This document shows, piece after piece, positions 1-6,752 of a stretch of 15,088 nucleotides of DNA. Position 1 is the stretch's first letter. Every line of letters starts with the position of its first letter. Made by a program: the position numbers and the translations under genes. Origin of the DNA: JANYBV01 sp043763155. Its GTDB lineage: Bacteria > Pseudomonadota > Alphaproteobacteria > Rickettsiales > SXRF01. The notes under the pieces were generated by a model. That model was not told where the DNA came from. It made no database searches and saw only the letters and a list, made by a program, of their open reading frames with translations. The DNA is taken from NCBI GenBank assembly GCA_043763155.1, contig JAYULW010000069.1, forward strand, positions 1 through 15,088. Reading direction: 5' to 3'.

Positions 1-96
1 GATCTCGCCAAAATCCGCGAGCTGGCGAGGGATGAGACGGGCGAAGACGGGCTGATTAGCGCCACGCCGGGCGGGTATGCAATAGTGAAATTATGA
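1..96 (+). CDS. 3' end of an unidentified CDS (partial)
   Basis: Frame 1 is open from the first base to a TGA at 94-96. It encodes the last 31 residues of a protein, ending ...GYAIVKL. The TGA overlaps the rlmN ATG (ATGA at 93-96), the usual sign of translational coupling, and rlmN has no obvious ribosome binding site of its own, so the two are probably one transcript. The visible fragment is hydrophilic at its start (rich in D, E, K and R) and carries no motif I recognise, so no function is offered. It is a real gene end rather than chance mainly because of the overlap geometry. Confidence 0.6.
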   Translation, partial: DLAKIRELARDETGEDGLISATPGGYAIVKL

Positions 97-1193
97 CCAC
101 CGAAAAGACACAAATTATTGGCCTGACCCGCGCCGAGCTTGCTGAAAAGCTGAAAGCCCACGGCATGGAGGCATTTCGCGCCAAACAGATCTGGCATTGG
201 GTGTATGTGAAGGGCGTGACGGATTTTGCGCAGATGAGCACGATTGCCAAAAAGCAGCAGGAGATGCTGAGTGAGCATTTCACGGTGGCGCGGCCCAATA
301 TCAGCAAAAACCTTACCTCGTTTGACGGCACGCGCAAATGGCTGCTGGAATTCCCGGACGGGAACAAGGTGGAGAGCGTGTTTATTCCTGAAACCGACCG
401 CGGGGCGCTGTGCGTTTCGTCGCAGGTGGGTTGCACGCTGACCTGCACGTTTTGCCATACGGGCACGATGCCCTTGGTGCGCAATTTGCGCCCTGATGAA
501 ATTATCAGCCAGGTGCTGGTTGCGCGTGACGGGCTGGCCGAGTGGGACAAGCGCCGCGAGGATTCGCTGTTTACAAACATTGTGATGATGGGCATGGGCG
601 AGCCGCTGTTTAATTATGAGAATGTGGCCAAGGCCCTTTCGATTGTGATGGACGGCGAGGGGATTGCTATTTCCAAGCGCAAGATCACGCTTTCGACGTC
701 GGGCGTTGTGCCGATGATTGAGCGGGTGGGGGCGGAGCTGGGGGTTAACCTCGCTATTTCGCTGCATGCGGTGCACGACGAACTGCGCGACGAGCTGGTG
801 CCGCTGAATAAGAAATACCCGATTGCCGAATTGCTGGAAGCCTGCCGCAACTACCCGGCGGCGAGCAACGCGCGGCGCATTACGTTTGAGTATGTGATGC
901 TGAAGGATGTGAATGATTCCGACGCGGATGCGCGGGAACTGGTGCGCCTGCTGAAGGACATCCATGCGAAGGTGAATTTGATTCCGTGGAACCCGTGGCC
1001 GGGCGCGAAATACGAGACTTCGACGCGCAACCGGATTGCGTCTTTTGCCAAAATTGTGAATGAGGCGGGCTATTCGTCGCCGGTGCGGGCTACGCGCGGG
1101 CAGGATATTTTCGCGGCGTGCGGGCAGCTCAAGTCCGATAGTGAGCGCAAGGGCAAGGTGTATCTGGGTGATAAACCGGATGCGGCGCATTAA
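93..1193 (+). CDS. rlmN: 23S rRNA (A2503-C2)/tRNA (A37-C2) methyltransferase RlmN
   Basis: Radical-SAM enzyme that methylates C2 of A2503 in 23S rRNA and, in E. coli, A37 of some tRNAs, acting in the cytoplasm. The 366-residue length is normal for the family. The radical-SAM cluster motif CxxxCxxC is at C114-C118-C121. The family's two further functional cysteines are present: C107 in LCVSSQVGC, and C343 in GQDIFAACGQL, the methyl-carrying cysteine. The GMGEP motif is near residues 167-171 and the STSG motif near 201-204. The N-terminal helical domain (about 1-90) is the RNA-binding part. The start at 93 overlaps the upstream stop by ATGA, and the next gene follows after about 80 bases. All key residues are intact and I see nothing unusual. 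Identification is by family motifs and is very secure. Confidence 0.97.
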   Translation: MTTEKTQIIGLTRAELAEKLKAHGMEAFRAKQIWHWVYVKGVTDFAQMSTIAKKQQEMLSEHFTVARPNISKNLTSFDGTRKWLLEFPDGNKVESVFIPETDRGALCVSSQVGCTLTCTFCHTGTMPLVRNLRPDEIISQVLVARDGLAEWDKRREDSLFTNIVMMGMGEPLFNYENVAKALSIVMDGEGIAISKRKITLSTSGVVPMIERVGAELGVNLAISLHAVHDELRDELVPLNKKYPIAELLEACRNYPAASNARRITFEYVMLKDVNDSDADARELVRLLKDIHAKVNLIPWNPWPGAKYETSTRNRIASFAKIVNEAGYSSPVRATRGQDIFAACGQLKSDSERKGKVYLGDKPDAAH

Positions 1194-1243
1194 TATTGCC
1201 ATTCGCAGCAGAACAGGTTACACAAGTTAGGTTGTTCTAAAAC

Positions 1244-1260
1244 AAGGGCATCTTGCCCTT
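1244..1260 (+). terminator. Perfect 7-bp hairpin between rlmN and the MFS gene
   Basis: AAGGGCA (1244-1250), loop TCT, TGCCCTT (1254-1260) form an uninterrupted stem. It lies 51 bases after the rlmN stop and 8 bases before the ribosome binding site of the next gene. No T-tract follows, so it is not a classical intrinsic terminator. It could weaken read-through or act as a structure in the leader of the transporter mRNA. Confidence 0.35.
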
Positions 1261-1276
1261 AGGTGACAGGAGTCGC

Positions 1277-2530
1277 ATGCGTAAGATCATCATCGCCGGG
1301 ATGCTGGGCAATGGGCTGGAATGGTATGATTACGCCCTATACGCCTACACGACCCTGATTATCAGCAAATTATTCTTTCCCGCAGGCGACGAAACGGCCC
1401 ATTTGCTGGCAACCCTCGGCATTTTTGCGGTGGGGTTTGTGGCGCGTCCCTTCGGCGGTATTTTCTTCGGCGTGATCGGCGATAAGTTTGGGCGCCGCCG
1501 CGCGCTGGTGCTTTCGATTTTCATGATGGCGATTCCTACGGGGTGTATCGGGCTTTTGCCCACCTACGACCAGATCGGGATTTTTGCGCCGATCCTGCTT
1601 ACTTTTATCCGCGTGCTGCAGGGCTTGTCGCTGGGGGGCGCGTTTTCGGGGTCCATGACATTCCTGGTGGAGCATTCGCCGCCAAACCAGCGCGGGCTGG
1701 TGGGAAGCGCTTCGGTGGCAAGTTTGGTGATTGGGTTTTTGCTGGGGAGCATGGTGTCGCTTTTAGTGAAAATACCGATGAGCGAAGTGCAATATGAAAG
1801 CTGGGGCTGGCGCATTCCCTTTATCATCGGGATTGCTATCGGGCTGATCGGTTTTTACATCCGCAACCATTGCGAGGAAAGCCCAAGCTATGAAACCGCC
1901 AAGCGCGAGGGCACGCTTTCGGCAACGCCGGTGCGCGATGTATTCAAATTCGAGATGGCGCATGTGGCGCAGGCCATCGGCATTTATATTACGGTGACCA
2001 TGCCGTTTTATTTGCTGTCGGCGTATTTTATGACATTCACCGAGCATACGCTGGGGCGCACGAATAACGAGGCGCTGGTGCTGAATTTCGTGAATATGAT
2101 GATCCTGTTGTTTGTGTCGCCGTTTTCGGCGTGGGTTTCGGACCGGGTGGGGCGGCGCAAGGTCCTGACGCTTGCCGCGCTGGTGTTCCTGGGGGTTACG
2201 TACCCCGTGTTCACGCTGTTGCAGCAGCCGGATTTTGGCACCATTTTGCTGGGGCAGGCGATTTTTGCGACTGTGGTTGCGTTTTATATCGGGCCGGTTC
2301 CGGCGCTGCTGGTGGAGATTTTCCCGACGCGGGTGCGCTATACGGGTATGTCGCTGTCGTATAATATTTGCGCGGCGCTATTCGGCGGTACGGCGCCTAT
2401 GGTGTGCCAGTGGCTGATTACGGTCACGCATAATAATTATTCCATTGCGTATTATGTGATGATTTGCGCGGCGATTTCGCTGGTGACGTTGTGCTTCTAC
2501 CGTGACCGCCACGCAGAGCCGCTGGCGTAA
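1277..2530 (+). CDS. MFS transporter, metabolite:H+ symporter (ProP/KgtP/ShiA-like) type
   Basis: Inner-membrane secondary transporter of 417 residues with about 12 predicted membrane segments. The N-terminus GNGLEWYDYALYAY is typical of the MHS family, whose members take up betaine/proline, citrate, alpha-ketoglutarate or shikimate with protons. The MFS loop 2-3 signature GDKFGRRRAL is near residue 75, RVLQGLSLGGAFSG near 115, and the second-half copy SDRVGRRKVL near 290. EIFPTRVRYTG near 350 is another family hallmark. I chose ATG 1277 over a TTG at 1253 because AGGAG (1268-1272) sits four bases before it, and the TTG lies inside the 1244-1260 hairpin. The substrate cannot be read from the sequence. 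The gene appears to stand alone between rlmN and a convergent minus-strand gene. Confidence 0.9.
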   Translation: MRKIIIAGMLGNGLEWYDYALYAYTTLIISKLFFPAGDETAHLLATLGIFAVGFVARPFGGIFFGVIGDKFGRRRALVLSIFMMAIPTGCIGLLPTYDQIGIFAPILLTFIRVLQGLSLGGAFSGSMTFLVEHSPPNQRGLVGSASVASLVIGFLLGSMVSLLVKIPMSEVQYESWGWRIPFIIGIAIGLIGFYIRNHCEESPSYETAKREGTLSATPVRDVFKFEMAHVAQAIGIYITVTMPFYLLSAYFMTFTEHTLGRTNNEALVLNFVNMMILLFVSPFSAWVSDRVGRRKVLTLAALVFLGVTYPVFTLLQQPDFGTILLGQAIFATVVAFYIGPVPALLVEIFPTRVRYTGMSLSYNICAALFGGTAPMVCQWLITVTHNNYSIAYYVMICAAISLVTLCFYRDRHAEPLA

Positions 2531-2560
2531 GTTTGCGTTATTAGGTCCTGCTGTTTTTTA

Positions 2561-2878
2561 CTAGTACAGGTAATAGGCACTGATGCCGAGATAGGCGATT
2601 TCGAAGAAAATCGCGGTCATGGCCATGCGGGGTAGCTCGTCTACCAGGCGGGCGCGGAACAGGCAGAAATATTTGATGATGTGGAAGCCAAGGAACAGTT
2701 TGTAAATGGGCGGGCCGTCAATGAGCGGCGAGCCGGGGTTGAAGATGTTCATGAGCAGGTAAAAGGGCGAACCGTTGATAACCATATCGGAAAACAGGCC
2801 CTGAGCGCGGGCCACATACGCATAGCCGGTGAGGGCAAGTTCAAGGAACGTGAAGATAATGGCGAAAAAGGCGGACAT
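2561..2878 (-). CDS. Small integral membrane protein, unknown function
   Basis: A 105-residue, strongly hydrophobic protein. Likely membrane segments lie near residues 3-23, 36-48, 58-76 and 85-104, with basic and acidic residues (FRARLVDELPR) in the loop before the last one, which suggests three or four spans. I chose the ATG at 2878 (MSAFFAIIF) because AGGGA lies 7 bases upstream. An in-frame start at 2965 would add 29 residues with no clear ribosome binding site. It converges on the MFS gene with only 30 bases between stops and no hairpin between them. I do not recognise the family, and nothing in the neighbourhood fixes a role. Confidence 0.65.
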   Translation of the reverse strand: MSAFFAIIFTFLELALTGYAYVARAQGLFSDMVINGSPFYLLMNIFNPGSPLIDGPPIYKLFLGFHIIKYFCLFRARLVDELPRMAMTAIFFEIAYLGISAYYLY

Positions 2879-3018
2879 GGATGGTTCCCTGATTAATAAG
2901 CGTTTAAGCCACAGTAAACCATAACAGTTTTGCAGAAAAGCCCATATTGCATGGGGGCGTAACATTTTGGAATGGCTGGTAAATGGGGTAAAAGGTTGCG
3001 GGGGTGCGCTTATGCGTC
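2879..3018. other. Intergenic leader region between divergent membrane gene and tRNA-Tyr
   Basis: This stretch holds the upstream region of the minus-strand membrane gene. A short hairpin CCCAT-ATTGC-ATGGG lies at 2941-2955. I find no convincing -35/-10 pair for the minus-strand gene by eye and no sign of a further gene. Confidence 0.3.
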
Positions 3019-3047
3019 TTGACTTTAGGCCAGCACTCGATTACCTC
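3019..3047 (+). promoter_or_regulatory. Candidate promoter of tRNA-Tyr
   Basis: TTGACT (3019-3024), a 17-base spacer, then TACCTC (3042-3047). The -35 is near consensus while the -10 is poor. Transcription would begin near 3054, about 12 bases before the mature tRNA. Position supports it more than the -10 does. Confidence 0.4.
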
Positions 3048-3065
3048 AAGGTCCCTTGACGATGT

Positions 3066-3151
3066 GGAGGAGTGGCCGAGCGGTCAATGGCAGCAGACTG
3101 TAAATCTGCCCTCTTACGAGTTCGCAGGTTCAAATCCTGCCTCCTCCACCA
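3066..3151 (+). tRNA. tRNA-Tyr (anticodon GTA), CCA encoded
   Basis: Acceptor stem GGAGGAG (3066-3072) pairs perfectly with CTCCTCC (3141-3147), followed by A73 and an encoded CCA. The anticodon stem GCAGA/TCTGC closes the loop CTGTAAA, giving anticodon GTA (tyrosine). The T arm is GCAGG-TTCAAAT-CCTGC. A long variable arm (class II tRNA) is present, as expected for bacterial tRNA-Tyr. It stands alone. tRNA-Gly and tuf, its partners in several other bacteria as I recall, lie 11.7 kb downstream on the same strand. Confidence 0.97.
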
Positions 3152-3213
3152 ATTTTTAGGTACTAGTTTTCCCTCGCATATTCCAGCTACCACCGGCGCT
3201 TTGGCTTAAGCGT

Positions 3214-3242
3214 TTGCTTTCGCGTATCCTATTGTTTATATT
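3214..3242 (+). promoter_or_regulatory. Promoter of the 3270-5261 three-gene cassette
   Basis: TTGCTT (3214-3219), exactly 17 bases, then TATATT (3237-3242). Transcription would start near 3249, giving a leader of about 20 bases before the ATG at 3270. It is one of the clearest sigma-70-type promoters in the window. Confidence 0.6.
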
Positions 3243-3269
3243 CGCAAGCATTCACTGCGCACGGGGATT

Positions 3270-3908
3270 ATGTCGCTAGCTAAACACATGCAAATACTGG
3301 CTCACCGGGGGGTGCATGGGGCGGCGTATGCGCCCAATAGCTATGCTGCGTTTGAGCAGGCTGTGGCCCTTGGGTTTGGCGTTGAGGTGGATGTGCGCGA
3401 CCAAAACGGCGAGCTGGTTGTAGCGCATGATGCGAACGAGGCGGGGGCTTACCCATTTTCAAAGATTTGCGCGCTGATGGCGGGAAAGCCGCAGGCGATG
3501 GCCATTAATATTAAAAGCTGCGGGTTGCAGGGGCTGCTGAAAGAGACGCTGTCGCGCCATGGGATTTCACGGTATTTTACCTTTGATATGGCGGTTGCGG
3601 ATTTATGGGCTAACGTTAAATCGGGCATTACCAGCTTTACGCGCCAAAGCGATTTTGAGCGCGAGGTAGTACTTGCGGCACGTGCGCAAGGGGTGTGGCT
3701 CGATATGTTTGAAACCGACTGGGTGGATGGGGGCGCAATTGCGCAGCACATGGCGCAGGGCAGGGACGTGGCGCTGGTGTCGCCGGAGTTGCACGGGCGG
3801 GCGCATATGGCGTTTTGGGGTGTGCTGAAGCGGGCGCTGCCTGTCGCGGGCACGTTGTATCTTTGCACGGATTTTCCACAAGAAGCGGATCGTTTTTTTA
3901 ATGACTAA
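3270..3908 (+). CDS. Glycerophosphodiester phosphodiesterase / PI-PLC-fold protein
   Basis: A 212-residue TIM-barrel-type protein of the GDPD/PI-PLC superfamily, slightly shorter than typical GDPDs (about 240-250 or more). The N-terminus shows LAHRG (catalytic His H12), E39-x-D41 (metal ligands in EVDVR) and H53-D54 (second catalytic His). Two positions differ from the classical pattern. The PENT stretch is PNS (residues 22-24), and the EIK motif that supplies a third metal ligand in E. coli GlpQ appears as NIK (80-82). No signal peptide is seen, so it is probably cytoplasmic. The ATG at 3270 is preceded by a weak GGGGA; an ATG at 3288 is possible. It overlaps the HAD gene by 8 bases, and a run of seven T lies at 3893-3899 just before that overlap. 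The context suggests a metabolic step in glycan-precursor synthesis rather than lipid scavenging; the substrate is unknown. Confidence 0.8.
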   Translation: MSLAKHMQILAHRGVHGAAYAPNSYAAFEQAVALGFGVEVDVRDQNGELVVAHDANEAGAYPFSKICALMAGKPQAMAINIKSCGLQGLLKETLSRHGISRYFTFDMAVADLWANVKSGITSFTRQSDFEREVVLAARAQGVWLDMFETDWVDGGAIAQHMAQGRDVALVSPELHGRAHMAFWGVLKRALPVAGTLYLCTDFPQEADRFFND

Positions 3909-4536
3909 AATTCGCACGATCTTATTTGATATGGATGGGGTGCTGGTGAATGCCAAGAACTGGCATTTTGAAGCGCTGAACAAGGCGCTGATCATTCATG
4001 GGTTTGAGCCGATTTCATACGAAGACCACCTTGCGCATTATGACGGTTTGCCCACGCGCAAGAAGCTTGCGCTGCTGTCGCAGGCGCAGAAGATTCCTGT
4101 GTCGCAGTTTGAAGAAATCAACGCCACCAAGCAGCGGCTGACGCTGGAAATATCGCAGGAAAAATGCAAGCCTACCGCCCAGCATGTGCGTACGGTGATG
4201 CAGCTGAAGGCCGATGGCTACCAGCTTGCGGTTTGCTCCAATTCGGTGCGGGCGAGTGTGGATTTGCTGCTGGAAAAAACCTCGTTGCTGCCGCTGTTCG
4301 AGTTCACGCTTTCTAACGAAGACGTATCTAACCCCAAGCCGCACCCGGAAATTTACCAGATGGCGATGGAGCGTTTCGGCACTGCGCCGGGGCACACGCT
4401 GATTCTGGAAGATAATATCAACGGCATTCTGGCGGCGCGTTCGTCGGGCGGGCATGTACTGGAGATTCGCGATAGCAGCGAAGTGACATATGAGGCGATT
4501 CGCGATTGTATCGCGGGTATTGAGGGGGGCGCATGA
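3901..4536 (+). CDS. HAD-superfamily phosphatase (beta-phosphoglucomutase-like subclass)
   Basis: A 211-residue cytoplasmic HAD hydrolase with all four motifs. Motif I is FDMDGVL with nucleophile D10 and general acid D12; motif II is S113 in VCSNS; motif III is K146 in SNPKPHPEIY; motif IV is E170-D171 in LILEDNINGI. The helical cap lies between residues 15 and 80, which is subfamily IA. Such enzymes dephosphorylate small phosphorylated sugars or polyols, or isomerise sugar phosphates. It overlaps the upstream phosphodiesterase-like gene by 8 bases and the downstream nucleotidyltransferase by 4 (ATGA), so the three proteins are almost certainly co-translated and likely act in one pathway. The exact substrate cannot be read from the sequence. 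Confidence 0.88.
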   Translation: MTKIRTILFDMDGVLVNAKNWHFEALNKALIIHGFEPISYEDHLAHYDGLPTRKKLALLSQAQKIPVSQFEEINATKQRLTLEISQEKCKPTAQHVRTVMQLKADGYQLAVCSNSVRASVDLLLEKTSLLPLFEFTLSNEDVSNPKPHPEIYQMAMERFGTAPGHTLILEDNINGILAARSSGGHVLEIRDSSEVTYEAIRDCIAGIEGGA

Positions 4537-5261
4537 GCCTGACGATTGTGATTCCGATGGCGGGGAGTGGCTCGCGGTTCCGCGATGCGGGGTACGAGAT
4601 GCCCAAGCCGTTGATTGATGTACGGGGCAAACCGATGATCGCGCATGTGATCGAGAACATGCCGCGCGAGGGCGCAAAGCTGGTGCTGATTGCGCGCAAA
4701 AGCGACGCAGAGACCTATGCGCAGGCATTCGGGCAGCTGACAGCGCAGTATGGCTGTGAGTTTATCTGGGTGGATAAGCTCACCGAGGGCGCGGCCTGCA
4801 CGATTTTGCACGCCGTAGCCCAGATCAATAACGATGACGCGCTGCTGATTGCTAATTCCGACCAGTGGGTGGATGCGGATCTTGGGGTATTTGTGGCGGA
4901 TGCGAAAGCGCGCCGGCTCGATGGTTCTATCCTGACGTTTGAAGAAGCCGACCGCAACCCGAAATGGTCGTATGCGGCCATTGGCGCAGACGGGCTGGTG
5001 ACGGATGTGCGCGAGAAGGTTGCGATTTCGCAACATGCCACGGTGGGCATTTACTGGTATGCGAAGGGACGGTATTTTGTGGAGGCGGCGGCGGAAATGA
5101 TTGCGCATAACGACCGCTGCAACAATGAGTTTTACGTGTGCCCGGCGTATAATTACCTGATTGGGCGCAAGCTTCGCATCGGGCAGTACGGTATTGCCAA
5201 GGCGCAGATGCACGGGCTGGGCACGCCTGAGGATTTGCAGGTGTTTTTGAAACGCGCCTAG
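4533..5261 (+). CDS. Nucleotidyltransferase (sugar-phosphate nucleotidylyltransferase-like)
   Basis: A 242-residue enzyme of the GT-A-fold NTP-transferase family, which joins an NTP to a phosphorylated sugar or small alcohol. The glycine-rich nucleotide-binding loop AGSGSRF is at residues 10-16 and PKPL (Lys, phosphate binding) at 24-27. TEGAA is near 84-88. NSD (108-110) carries the likely metal-binding Asp. The C-terminal NNEFYVCPAYNYLI (197-210) and HGLGTPEDL (227-235) are typical of this subgroup in capsule and LPS loci. It is short, without the beta-helix acyltransferase tail of GlmU-type enzymes. It starts at an ATGA overlap with the HAD gene. Its stop shares four bases with that of the converging glycosyltransferase (CTAG, 5258-5261). 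Which NTP and which phosphate it uses is unknown. Confidence 0.87.
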   Translation: MSLTIVIPMAGSGSRFRDAGYEMPKPLIDVRGKPMIAHVIENMPREGAKLVLIARKSDAETYAQAFGQLTAQYGCEFIWVDKLTEGAACTILHAVAQINNDDALLIANSDQWVDADLGVFVADAKARRLDGSILTFEEADRNPKWSYAAIGADGLVTDVREKVAISQHATVGIYWYAKGRYFVEAAAEMIAHNDRCNNEFYVCPAYNYLIGRKLRIGQYGIAKAQMHGLGTPEDLQVFLKRA

Positions 5262-5962
5262 CGCAGGCTCCAGACGTAGCGGAACATTTTCAGGCCTGTT
5301 TTCAGGCGGCTTTTCAGGCTGAAGGCCCAGCGCGAGACGCCGTGGGCGCGGGGTGCAAAAAATACGGGGATGGTGCGCATCTGCCAGCCTGCCTTACGGG
5401 CGCGCCACAGCACATATAAATCAAAGGCGAAATCGGTGGGGGGGCTTGCGAGTTCGGTCAGAAGGGTGCGGGCGAAAACTTTGGGCTGGGCGTTGATTTC
5501 CCATAATGGGGTGCGCAGTATTAGCAGCACCATGAGTTCAAAGCCGCGGCTCCAGAGATAGTCTAGGCATTTGCGGCTGTGGCGGCGGCCTTTAACTAAT
5601 GTGTCTGGGGGGCTTTGCAGCAGGGCTTTCAGCGCGGTGAAAGCGTCTTTGGGGTCGCACTGCTCGTCGGCGTGGGTCCAGCCGAGATGGGGGGCGGTGC
5701 TGCTGCGCAAACCCTGGAAAATGCCGTCGCCGTAGCCTTTGTTTTGGGTGATGGTTACGACGGAAAACCACGCGGCGTGCGGGCCTTGTTGCAGGCGGGA
5801 AAGGACTGCGCCGCTGTCGTCGGTACTGCCATTATTCACGATCACGAGGTTAAAGCTTTGGCTATTGTAGCCTGCAAGGGTTGCGGCCTGAACGGTTCGC
5901 GCCAGCATGACTTCGAGCGAGAGGGCTTCGTTATAACATGGAATAATTAATTGAAAATCCAT
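5258..5962 (-). CDS. Glycosyltransferase family 2, dolichyl-phosphate-mannose-synthase-like
   Basis: A 234-residue GT2 enzyme. The N-terminal LIIPCYNEA (5-13), NNGSTDDS (43-50), an acidic THADEQCDP (96-103) in the place of the usual DxD region, and INAQPKVF (156-163) followed by DFAFDLYVLWRARKAGW match the DPM1-type group, which loads a sugar onto a polyprenyl phosphate at the cytoplasmic face. No C-terminal membrane segments are seen, only a basic amphipathic tail (LKSRLKTGLKMFRYVW). It starts at ATG 5962 without a strong ribosome binding site. It converges on the nucleotidyltransferase gene and diverges from the methyltransferase operon. A neighbouring YfhO-like GT-C protein is a natural user of a lipid-linked sugar. 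Family is confident; the donor sugar is unknown. Confidence 0.87.
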   Translation of the reverse strand: MDFQLIIPCYNEALSLEVMLARTVQAATLAGYNSQSFNLVIVNNGSTDDSGAVLSRLQQGPHAAWFSVVTITQNKGYGDGIFQGLRSSTAPHLGWTHADEQCDPKDAFTALKALLQSPPDTLVKGRRHSRKCLDYLWSRGFELMVLLILRTPLWEINAQPKVFARTLLTELASPPTDFAFDLYVLWRARKAGWQMRTIPVFFAPRAHGVSRWAFSLKSRLKTGLKMFRYVWSLR

Positions 5963-5989
5963 TGATTATGCTCTATTCAAGAAGACATT

Positions 5990-6019
5990 CATTTCGATAA
6001 AACAGGCATTTCGAACAGG
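5990..6019. repeat. Imperfect direct repeat in the GT2/methyltransferase divergent region
   Basis: CATTTCGA occurs at 5990-5997 and 6007-6014, each followed by AACAGG (6001-6006 and 6014-6019). The two units are 17 bases apart for the first block and 13 for the second. The second AACAGG supplies part of the AGGA ribosome binding site of the gene at 6030. Confidence 0.4.
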
Positions 6020-6029
6020 ACGAGATATT

Positions 6030-6752
6030 ATGTTGCTACGCCTCGCCAAACAAATCACCTTTTTACAGAATCTGTATATTACGCTAAGCACGGCGATTCC
6101 CCCACTGGTTAAGCATAATGCGGGAAAAATTGAAATCCTAAAATGCGCCTTCTGGCATGTGGCCATGGAAAAAGTGGAGGGGTCTTACTTTGAATTTGGG
6201 GTGTATGAAGGCTCCAGCATGCTTTCGGCGCTGAAGATTCATAAGAGTGTTTCGTCGCCGGAAACGGCGCAGTTCCTGGGTGCGCAGTACCGCCGTAATT
6301 TTTATGGGTTTGATTCGTTTGAGTCGGGATTCCGCTATAATAGCGAAGATGAGGAACACCCCGTTTTCCGCGAGGGCGAGTTCGTAAGCTCGTTTGAACG
6401 CTGCCGCCAGCGCTTGAAAAAATTCCCTGATGTGAAGCTGGTTAAGGGATATTTTGAAGACACCATCCAAGGCCGTATGCCGCCTGCGATTCCTGCGGGC
6501 GAAAAATGCGCGGTGGCGTTTTTTGATTGCGATTTGAAAATGTCTACAGCGATTGCGCTGGATTTCCTGAAGCCGCTTTTGCAGCTGGGAAGCGTAATTA
6601 TTCTCGATGACGTGTATTCTTACAAGGGCGATCCGGCGCTGGGGGTTAATGGCGCGTGGGTGGAATTCCTGGCCGCCAACCCTAGCGTGAAAACACGCGA
6701 ATTCTTTAACTACGGCTGCACCGGCAAATCCTATATTGTTTATGCGCTTTAA
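6030..6752 (+). CDS. TylF/MycF-like O-methyltransferase
   Basis: A 240-residue SAM-dependent methyltransferase. Motif I is FEFGVYEGSSM (54-64), with YGFDSFESG (92-100) binding the adenosine. FFDCDLKMST (164-173) carries the Asp pair that binds Mg2+ in MycF-type enzymes, and ILDD is at 191-194. Family members O-methylate sugar hydroxyls in macrolides and in surface glycans. The N-terminal 45 residues include a hydrophobic helix (ITFLQNLYITLSTAIPPLV) that may lie on the membrane. AGGA at 6017-6020 supports the ATG at 6030. The gene opens a plus-strand operon and overlaps the next gene by 11 bases. In this setting, methylation of a sugar in an envelope glycan is the likely job; this is inference. 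Confidence 0.85.
   Translation: MLLRLAKQITFLQNLYITLSTAIPPLVKHNAGKIEILKCAFWHVAMEKVEGSYFEFGVYEGSSMLSALKIHKSVSSPETAQFLGAQYRRNFYGFDSFESGFRYNSEDEEHPVFREGEFVSSFERCRQRLKKFPDVKLVKGYFEDTIQGRMPPAIPAGEKCAVAFFDCDLKMSTAIALDFLKPLLQLGSVIILDDVYSYKGDPALGVNGAWVEFLAANPSVKTREFFNYGCTGKSYIVYAL

Noticed and set aside
4353..5213. Minus-strand 286-codon reading frame
   Set aside because: It lies across the HAD and nucleotidyltransferase genes, which carry full catalytic motifs. No motif is seen in the antisense frame.
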